In this document: positions 1-5,106 of the stretch, piece after piece | Layout of the letters: each line of letters starts with the position of its first letter | Numbering within the stretch: the first letter of the stretch is position 1 | Source: Candidatus Atribacteria bacterium 1244-E10-H5-B2 | GTDB taxonomy: Bacteria; Atribacterota; JS1; SB-45; 34-128 | DNA: 6,907 nt | Reading direction: 5' to 3' | Assembly: GCA_003575245.1 (NCBI GenBank) | Contig: NMQN01000804.1 | Span: forward strand, 1-6,907 | Position numbers and translations under genes: made by a program | Notes under the pieces: generated by a model | What the model was told of the DNA's origin: nothing | Seen by the model: only the letters and a program-made list of their open reading frames with translations | The model's database searches: none

Positions 1-641
1 AAAACAACCTTCCCGGTCTCCAATACGTAAGCATAATCAGCTATTTTTAATGCAGCGAAAGCGTTCTGTTCAACCAAAAGGACAGTCATTTCTTTTTTGT
101 GAATCCTTTTTATGATATCAAAGATTTCCTTCACCAATAAAGGCGCTAATCCTAAAGAAGGTTCATCCAACATTAAGAGTTTTGGTCGGGACATTAACCC
201 CCGGGCTACTGCTAACATTTGCTGCTCTCCGCCTGATAGGGTTCCACCCTTTTGCCATAATCTTTCTTTGATCCGAGGGAATAACTCATAAACCCATTCA
301 AGATCTTTCGTAATTTCTTTTTTATCAGTCCGAGCAAAAGCACCTAAGGTTAAATTTTCTTGAACCGTTAAATTAGGAAATATTTTCCTTCCTTCGGGTA
401 TTAAGGCGATTCCTTTTTTAACAATTTGATCAGTAGGAACACCGGTTATCTCTTTGTCGTTAAACTTTATTTTACCTTCCTGTGGTTTAATTAAACCACA
501 GATAGTTCTTAAAGTAGTACTTTTACCTGCTCCATTTGCTCCGATTAAAGTAATTACTTTTCCTTTGGGAACATCAAATGAAATTCCTTTTAAAGCATGT
601 ATACCACCGAAAAAAACATTCAAATTATTAATCTTAAGCAT
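1..641 (-). CDS. livF: Branched-chain amino-acid ABC transporter ATPase LivF (partial, C-terminus beyond window)
   Basis: This is one of the two cytoplasmic ATPases that drive the Liv-type (HAAT family) amino-acid importer. My translation from the ATG at 641 gives 213 codons before the window edge. The visible protein starts MLKINNLNVFFGG and carries Walker A GANGAGKST (residues 34-42), the LivF-typical IPEGRKIFPNLTV segment, signature LSGGEQQ (135-141), Walker B LLMLDEP (155-161) and LVEQN (189-193). In LivF proteins the usual switch histidine is a glutamine, here Q192. LivF is normally about 235 residues, so roughly 20 are missing. The start overlaps the livG stop by 8 nt (ATGCTTAA), and a G-rich stretch (GGGGGTGG, 651-658) lies 9 nt upstream inside livG, so translation is probably coupled. 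Family assignment is very sure; the exact substrate is not shown by this subunit. Confidence 0.95.
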   Translation of the reverse strand, partial: MLKINNLNVFFGGIHALKGISFDVPKGKVITLIGANGAGKSTTLRTICGLIKPQEGKIKFNDKEITGVPTDQIVKKGIALIPEGRKIFPNLTVQENLTLGAFARTDKKEITKDLEWVYELFPRIKERLWQKGGTLSGGEQQMLAVARGLMSRPKLLMLDEPSLGLAPLLVKEIFDIIKRIHKKEMTVLLVEQNAFAALKIADYAYVLETGKVV

Positions 642-1419
642 AGTTTACATCCACCCCCAAATAAGCCTTAATTACTTCCGGATTATTTTGAATTTCTGTG
701 GGATTTCCCTCGGCAATAGTCACACCATAATCCATTACTAAAATTCTTCTACATATTCCCATCACTACTTTCATATCATGCTCTATTAAAAGAATAGTTA
801 AATTAAAGTCATCTTGAATCTTCTGAATAAAACTCATTAAATCCTTGGTTTCCTGAGGATTCATCCCTGCTGCCGGTTCATCCAAAAGCAACAATTTAGG
901 TCCGGTAGCTAAAGCCCGAACAATCTCTAATTTCCTCTGCTGTCCATAAGGAAGACTACCTGCTTTTTCCAGTTTGTATTTTTCTAATTCTACTTCCTCT
1001 AATAATTCCATTGATTTATGGTAAATGCTTTCTTCTTCGCGAACATAATTGGGAAATTTAAGGATAGCAGAAGCAAGATTTGATTTAAGGTGGAGATGAA
1101 AACCTATCATTACATTATCGATTACTGTCAGGTTCTCCAGAAGCCTGATATTTTGGAAAGTTCGGGCGATGCCCGCTTTAGCGATTTTATCAGGTTTTAT
1201 TCCGGTAATATCTCTATCTTGAAAATAAATCTTATTTATACTTGGAGTATATATTCCGGTAATCATATTAAAGACGGTAGTCTTTCCGGCACCGTTTGGA
1301 CCAATTAATCCAACAAGCTCTCCTGGAGAAATTTTTAACTTGAAATTATTAACAGCTGTTAACCCGCCAAATTTCATAGTTATATTGTCTGTATTTAATA
1401 ATTCCATCAATAATTCCAT
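634..1419 (-). CDS. livG: Branched-chain amino-acid ABC transporter ATPase LivG
   Basis: This is the second cytoplasmic ATPase of the importer, pairing with LivF under the LivH/LivM membrane core. The 261 residues are normal for the family. Visible motifs are Walker A GPNGAGKTT (40-48), Q-loop RTFQNIRLL with Q89, an LPYGQQR signature (156-162, the LivG form of LSGGQ), Walker B LLLLDEP (176-182) and the switch histidine in LIEHDM (H214). The C-terminus KAYLG is typical of LivG. The ATG at 1419 shares one base with the livM stop (TAATG), and an AAGGGGGT ribosome site (1428-1435) within livM supports this start. A second in-frame ATG at 1407 follows a 12-bp near-duplication (MELLMELL) and lacks its own ribosome site. 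The family N-terminus usually begins nearer this second Met, so the first four residues may be a lineage-specific addition. Confidence 0.96.
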   Translation of the reverse strand: MELLMELLNTDNITMKFGGLTAVNNFKLKISPGELVGLIGPNGAGKTTVFNMITGIYTPSINKIYFQDRDITGIKPDKIAKAGIARTFQNIRLLENLTVIDNVMIGFHLHLKSNLASAILKFPNYVREEESIYHKSMELLEEVELEKYKLEKAGSLPYGQQRKLEIVRALATGPKLLLLDEPAAGMNPQETKDLMSFIQKIQDDFNLTILLIEHDMKVVMGICRRILVMDYGVTIAEGNPTEIQNNPEVIKAYLGVDVNYA

Positions 1420-2486
1420 TATATAGTACCCCCTTCAGATGATTTTTTATTTGAGAAAATTTTGCGGATAAATCTGGCTAATCCCTTCCAGGAGAACTCA
1501 ATACCTCCCATAAGTCCATTCTTCATATATAAAATAACAATTAAAAGAAGAGCTGAGAAAGTGACCATCCTTAATCCTGGTATTGCGGGAATTACAATCG
1601 GTCCAATGTTAAAGCCGGCTTCTATAGGACGTAAATATTCCAGAGAAAAATTAAATAAAAAGGCCGCAATTACTGTTCCGGTAATACTGCCCAAACCGCC
1701 AAGTACAACCACAATTAATATATTAAAGGTCATTACAAACATAAATGCCCTGGGGTCTATGGTTGTTATCAAACAGGCGAATAATCCCCCGGCAACCCCG
1801 GCAAAAAATGCGCTAATGGCAAATGACATTACTTTATGATAAGTAAGATTAACTCCGATAACCTCGGCTGCTATCTCATTTTCTCTAATTGCCATTAAAG
1901 CTCGTCCATAGCTGCTGTTAATCAATCCTTTAATAATGTAAATTGTAAAGACCGCCACTCCTACAGTCCACCAGAGATTAGAAAATTCCGGAATACCTTT
2001 TATTCCTAAAGCCCCATTGGTAACCTGAGGGATATTATTAGCGATTATCCTTACGATTTCAGCAAAACCCAGAGTCGCTATCCCTAAATAGTCTCCTCTA
2101 AGCCTCAATACCGGTAACCCAATTAGAATTGCTACCAAAGCAGACAATAATCCACTTAACAATAAAGCAACTATAAAAGGTGCTTGCATAACAGTAAAAG
2201 GCCAAACCAAAGGTTCGAGTATAAAAATCATTTCCTTATAATAAGTAGGAAGCACTAATAAGGTGGTCACATAGGCACCAATTGCCATAAAACCAGCATG
2301 ACCCAGGGAAAATTGACCTGTAAACCCATAAATTAAGTTTAAACTTACACCCAAAGTAACGTATATAGCGCCAAGATTAAGAATTCTTAACTTATAAGCA
2401 TCTAAATTGTTTTCCGCAAGGTACACTAATATCCCCAATACAATTAAAGCTAATATTGTAAATAATTTTTCATTTTGTTTTTTCAT
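1419..2486 (-). CDS. livM: Branched-chain amino-acid ABC transporter permease LivM
   Basis: This is one of two inner-membrane permeases of the importer. It is strongly hydrophobic with many predicted membrane segments. With the start chosen here (355 residues) it carries the family block GFTGQFSLGHAGF (54-66), an EAA-like cytoplasmic coupling loop AIRENEIAAEVIG (199-211) that should contact the ATPases, and GGLGSITGTVIAA (263-275). I chose the ATG at 2486 because AAGGTG (2494-2499) lies 7 nt upstream, leaving a 4-nt gap after the livH stop. An ATG at 2510, giving eight more residues (MFKRRCST), would overlap livH by 20 nt and has no good ribosome site. The stop overlaps the livG start by one base. 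The C-terminal tail is charged (KIFSNKKSSEGG), and its codons double as the livG ribosome site. Confidence 0.93.
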   Translation of the reverse strand: MKKQNEKLFTILALIVLGILVYLAENNLDAYKLRILNLGAIYVTLGVSLNLIYGFTGQFSLGHAGFMAIGAYVTTLLVLPTYYKEMIFILEPLVWPFTVMQAPFIVALLLSGLLSALVAILIGLPVLRLRGDYLGIATLGFAEIVRIIANNIPQVTNGALGIKGIPEFSNLWWTVGVAVFTIYIIKGLINSSYGRALMAIRENEIAAEVIGVNLTYHKVMSFAISAFFAGVAGGLFACLITTIDPRAFMFVMTFNILIVVVLGGLGSITGTVIAAFLFNFSLEYLRPIEAGFNIGPIVIPAIPGLRMVTFSALLLIVILYMKNGLMGGIEFSWKGLARFIRKIFSNKKSSEGGTI

Positions 2487-2490
2487 TGTA

Positions 2491-3384
2491 CTACACCTTC
2501 TCTTGAACATTTTTGCCTAAAATACCATCCGGTTTAAACAACAGGATTAAGATCAAGATTGTGAAGATAAATGCATCTCTATATCCCGATAATGCAGGGA
2601 AAAAAGCAACAAATAATATTTCAGACATGCCTAAAAATAAACCCCCGATCATCGCTCCCGGTATATTACCAATTCCCCCTACAACTGCTGCAATGAAAGC
2701 CTTTAAACCGGGCATCATACCCATAAAAGGAAATAATTGCGGAAATCTTAAAGCCCATAAAATACCACCCACAGCTGCCAGGGCTGAACCGATAGCAAAG
2801 GTTATAGATATGGTTTTATCAACATCAACTGCCATCAATCTGGAAGTTTCAATATCTGTAGATATGGACCTCATGGCTAAGCCAGTCTTTGTTCTGTAAA
2901 CAATATATATTAGTATGGTCAAAAATATAGCGGAAACTATTACTGAAGCAAAAAGAGTTGATTGTATGCGAATCTCGCCAAATTGAAATATCCTTTTGAA
3001 AAAAGTAGGGCGGTGAAAAGATTTAGGGATCCCGGTAAAAAGAACAATGGCTAAATTTTGTAGAAAAAATGACACCCCAATAGCTGAAATCAAAACAGAA
3101 ATTCTGGGCGCATTTCGCAAAGGTCTGTAGGCAATTCTTTCAGATAACATTCCAGTCACGGCAGTTAAGGCAATCGCAACGATAACCGATGCCCACCAGG
3201 GTAAATTAAAAATTAAAAATCCATAATAAAGAAAGTAAGTTGCCAGCATAAAAACTTCCCCGTGAGCAAAATTGATTAGTCTTAAAATACCGTAAACCAT
3301 AGTATACCCTATAGCAATCAAAGCATATAAACTTCCCAGGGATAAACCATTAGCTAAATTCTGCAAGAATAAATTTAATGGCAT
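2491..3384 (-). CDS. livH: Branched-chain amino-acid ABC transporter permease LivH
   Basis: This is the partner permease of LivM in the inner membrane. The 297 residues match the usual LivH length. The N-terminal block GLSLGSLYALIAIGYTMVYG (13-32), followed by LRLINFAHG (34-42), is diagnostic of LivH. The coupling-loop region runs from MRSISTDIETSRLMAV (171-186) to the GS-LA-VGG segment (199-207), followed by KAFIAAVVGGIGNIPGAM (228-245) and the C-terminal FKPDGILGK. The ATG at 3384 is preceded by a strong AAGGAGG site 5 nt upstream, so it is translated independently of livJ. No convincing promoter is visible in the 238 bases between livJ and livH, so transcription probably reads through from the promoter upstream of livJ. 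Confidence 0.96.
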   Translation of the reverse strand: MPLNLFLQNLANGLSLGSLYALIAIGYTMVYGILRLINFAHGEVFMLATYFLYYGFLIFNLPWWASVIVAIALTAVTGMLSERIAYRPLRNAPRISVLISAIGVSFFLQNLAIVLFTGIPKSFHRPTFFKRIFQFGEIRIQSTLFASVIVSAIFLTILIYIVYRTKTGLAMRSISTDIETSRLMAVDVDKTISITFAIGSALAAVGGILWALRFPQLFPFMGMMPGLKAFIAAVVGGIGNIPGAMIGGLFLGMSEILFVAFFPALSGYRDAFIFTILILILLFKPDGILGKNVQEKV

Positions 3385-3468
3385 AGAATCCTCCTTTTAA
3401 TCATATAAACTTATAATTTAATAACTTCTATCTACTTAAACTTTTTAGCTTCTTTATTTTATTAATCT

Positions 3469-3517
3469 GAAGGGCAAAACACCACGGACAAGCTCGCATC
3501 ATGACATTTTGCCCTTC
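3469..3517 (-). promoter_or_regulatory. Long RNA hairpin between livJ and livH
   Basis: An 11-bp perfect inverted repeat (GAAGGGCAAAA / TTTTGCCCTTC, arms 3507-3517 and 3469-3479) encloses 27 nt. On the minus-strand RNA the helix continues inward for seven more pairs (3500-3506 with 3480-3486), four of them G-U, giving an 18-pair stem with a 13-nt loop. The same inner positions on the plus strand are mostly A-C mismatches, so the structure is better in the liv transcript. No U-run follows it in the direction of liv transcription, so it does not look like an intrinsic terminator. A role in protecting the livJ mRNA 3' end, or in processing, is inference. Confidence 0.6.
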
Positions 3518-3538
3518 TTTTTACTTATTATAATAAAT

Positions 3539-3559
3539 TTAGTCGAAAAGGTTCATTTT
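3539..3559 (-). repeat. Inverted-repeat arm downstream of livJ
   Basis: This 21-bp arm begins 63 bases after the livJ stop. It matches the reverse complement of 4781-4801 at 20 of 21 positions, the only difference being position 3548 against 4792. In the transcript the arm reads AAAATGAACCTTTTCGACTA plus one A. It can pair with the livJ leader arm along its whole length, because the one mismatch becomes G-U in RNA. It lies between the two hairpins of the livJ-livH spacer. Confidence 0.7.
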
Positions 3560-3561
3560 AT

Positions 3562-3595
3562 ATAAAGAGGTAGGATAATAATTCTACCTCCTCAT
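3562..3595 (-). terminator. Possible leaky terminator hairpin after livJ
   Basis: In the minus-strand RNA, 3584-3595 pairs with 3562-3573 to form a 12-pair stem (core GAGGUAG / CUACCUC, plus outer A-U and G-U pairs) around a 10-nt loop. The core stem is followed by UUUAUAU rather than a clean U-run. It sits about 27 bases after the livJ stop. A partial terminator or mRNA-protecting hairpin here would lower livHMGF relative to livJ, a known pattern for binding-protein operons. Terminator activity is only a possibility because the U-tract is interrupted. Confidence 0.4.
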
Positions 3596-3622
3596 GAAAT
3601 TTAATGAAAAAACCAGTTATCT

Positions 3623-4744
3623 TTAGGGATTAACGGTTGCATTATAGACGAAATCTCCATCTACAACTTTAACTATGATCGCAGGTTTTATTGCATCACC
3701 AATTTCATTAATTGTAATGGAACCACCTGCACCAGGGAATTCTTTTGTTGCAGCTATAGCATCTTTGATAGCAACCGGGTCAAATGAACCAGCTCTTTCA
3801 ATAGCATCAAGCAGTAAATTGTAAGTATCATATGTAAGAATAGATACAGCATTCGGTGTCTCGTTATATTTTTCTTTAAAGAGTTCAACGAATTTTACAG
3901 ATTCTGGAATAGGAGGTGCATCTTCTGCAAAGAAAGTACTTGCGATTAAACCTTCAGCAGCATCACCGGCCAATTCGACTAATACTGGGTTATGTAAGCT
4001 ATCGCCGCCTAAATATGCCCCTTTAAATCCTAATTCTCTACCCTGAATGGCAATCAAAGCAACATCTCCGAAATAACCCGGGAAAAAGAGGGCTTCTGCT
4101 CCGGAAGCAATAACCTGACTTATTTGAGCACTAAAATCCTGGTCACCAGTATTGTATTTTACGTCACAAACAATTTCTCCACCAAGTTCTTTAAATGTAT
4201 CTCTGTAGTATTTTGCCAGACCGACCGAATAATCCTGAGCAATATCCACCAAAAGAGCCGATTTTTTATATCCTAAGTTTTCAAAAGTATAACGAGCCAT
4301 TACTTCACCCTGGAAAGGATCAATAAAGCAAGCACGGAAGACATATTCTTTTCCATAAGTAACTAATGGATTAGTTGCAGTGGCAGAAATCATTGGGATT
4401 CCTGCTTTATCGGCAACTTCACCGCCTGGAATTGCACAACTGCTGCCATAACCAGCAAAAACCGCTACCACACCTTCTTTTTCGATCAATCTGGAAACCG
4501 CACTGGCTGATTCAACCTTATCACTTTTATTATCAACAAGTATCAATTCAACTGTTTTTCCTAACACTGTAGAATTTTGCTCGTGGGCAAGTTCATATCC
4601 CTGCATACAAAGTGCTCCGCCAACAGCCATTGGTCCGGTCATAGGTTCAGAAATTCCAATTTTAACCACATCATCTGCAAGAGATACGCTGGTAATAACA
4701 ATTAGAAGTACAGCCAATGTCAAAATAAATAAACTTTTTCTCAT
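3623..4744 (-). CDS. livJ: Branched-chain amino-acid ABC transporter substrate-binding protein (LivJ/LivK type)
   Basis: This periplasmic protein should capture the amino acid and deliver it to LivH/LivM. The 373 residues are normal for type I periplasmic binding proteins of the Leu/Ile/Val family. A signal peptide is clear: MRKS, a hydrophobic stretch to about residue 20, and probable cleavage after SLA (A23), leaving DDVVKIGISEPMTGP at the mature start. There is no lipobox cysteine, which argues for a soluble periplasmic protein rather than a lipoprotein. Family segments include AGYGSSCAIPGG (97-108), ISATATNPLVTYG (119-131, ligand-site region), DIAQDYSVGLAKYY (167-180) and NTGDQDFSAQI (198-208). 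The ATG has an AAAGGAG site 7 nt upstream. The substrate cannot be read from sequence: this family also binds polar amino acids, amides and urea. The gene is bracketed by a 21-bp inverted repeat. Confidence 0.94.
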   Translation of the reverse strand: MRKSLFILTLAVLLIVITSVSLADDVVKIGISEPMTGPMAVGGALCMQGYELAHEQNSTVLGKTVELILVDNKSDKVESASAVSRLIEKEGVVAVFAGYGSSCAIPGGEVADKAGIPMISATATNPLVTYGKEYVFRACFIDPFQGEVMARYTFENLGYKKSALLVDIAQDYSVGLAKYYRDTFKELGGEIVCDVKYNTGDQDFSAQISQVIASGAEALFFPGYFGDVALIAIQGRELGFKGAYLGGDSLHNPVLVELAGDAAEGLIASTFFAEDAPPIPESVKFVELFKEKYNETPNAVSILTYDTYNLLLDAIERAGSFDPVAIKDAIAATKEFPGAGGSITINEIGDAIKPAIIVKVVDGDFVYNATVNP

Positions 4745-4884
4745 TTCTTTTCTCCTTTATACTAAAATATAAACATTTTAAAAATGAACCTCTTCGACTA
4801 ATAATTTCTAAATTGTCAAATTCTTAAAAGTTTTTTTACTTTTATTCACCTCCGATTGAATTTTACTTTTCGTTTTATATGCTT
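4745..4884 (-). promoter_or_regulatory. 5' leader of the livJ transcript
   Basis: If transcription starts near 4884, livJ has a leader of about 140 nt. In order it holds an orphan ribosome-site match GGAGGTGA (4846-4853) with no start codon at a usable distance; an A/U hairpin (4825-4831 with 4838-4844); a stray TTGACA (4814-4819) without a matching -10; the inverted-repeat arm 4781-4801; and a four-codon ORF MFIF (4776-4762) just before the livJ ribosome site. I recognise no known riboswitch or T-box in it. Confidence 0.45.
4781..4801 (-). repeat. Inverted-repeat arm in the livJ leader
   Basis: This is the upstream partner of the arm at 3539-3559. In transcript sense it reads TTAGTCGAAGAGGTTCATTT plus one T. 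It ends 36 nt before the livJ ATG, so pairing with the downstream arm would join the two ends of the livJ message. The arm includes GAGG but is not at a position to serve the livJ start. Confidence 0.7.
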
Positions 4885-4891
4885 AGTACTT

Positions 4892-4921
4892 ATTATATTT
4901 GTAATTGATATAGTGTGTCAA
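4892..4921 (-). promoter_or_regulatory. Sigma-70 type promoter for the liv operon
   Basis: On the minus strand a perfect TTGACA (4916-4921) and a perfect TATAAT (4892-4897) are separated by 18 bp. The predicted start lies near 4884-4887, giving a livJ leader of about 140 nt. Both boxes match consensus at 6/6, which is the strongest promoter signal in the window, and it points into livJ. The 18-bp spacer is one longer than the optimum. Two TACCTAA copies (4942-4948 and 4967-4973, 25 bp apart) lie just upstream and could be binding sites, but this is weak. Confidence 0.75.
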
Positions 4922-5106
4922 TTTTTCTTTTTGTTTACTTTTTAGGTAGAAATCACATAATATCGGTTAGGTATAGAATATTTTTCCCTAAATATTTCAT
5001 TAAAGATAATAACCTACAAATATCTAAAAATCTATATCTTAACTTAAAATATTTTTATGGTATTAAAAAATAATTCTTTATTCTGTCTATCAATTATATT
5101 TTATCT
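4922..5106. other. AT-rich spacer between the glyA-type gene and the liv promoter
   Basis: This stretch is very AT-rich with no credible ORF or RNA gene. Downstream of the SHMT stop the only terminator-like signals are weak all-A/U stems, for example AATAA/TTATT followed by T's around 5065-5083. Termination of the SHMT transcript here is therefore unproven, and read-through into liv cannot be excluded. Confidence 0.5.

Noticed and set aside
454..741. Open plus-strand frame across the livF/livG junction
   Set aside because: It is antisense to two clear ABC ATPase genes, has no ribosome site and its translation resembles no family I know.
1462..1839. Plus-strand open frame of about 125 codons
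   Set aside because: It lies entirely antisense to livM; its proline- and isoleucine-rich translation is what reverse-reading of hydrophobic codons gives.
2487..2510. Longer livM start at 2510
   Set aside because: It would overlap livH by 20 nt with no good ribosome site, whereas the ATG at 2486 has AAGGTG at 7 nt. It is kept as the alternative.
2513..2899. Plus-strand open frame of about 128 codons
   Set aside because: Antisense shadow of livH with no start signal or recognisable domain.
3469..3524. Intrinsic terminator on the plus strand (stem followed by TTCTTTTT)
   Set aside because: No plus-strand gene leads into it, and the helix is longer on the minus strand, so a structured liv transcript explains it better.
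4762..4776. Leader peptide MFIF before livJ
   Set aside because: Only four codons, with the nearest GAGG about 12 nt away and no run of regulatory codons, so no attenuation mechanism can be argued.
4814..4819. Second TTGACA as a promoter closer to livJ
   Set aside because: No acceptable -10 is found 16-18 bp downstream; those positions fall in the inverted-repeat arm.
5059..5087. Terminator after the SHMT gene
   Set aside because: Only an all-A/U stem of five to seven weak pairs before the T's, which is expected by chance in such AT-rich sequence.
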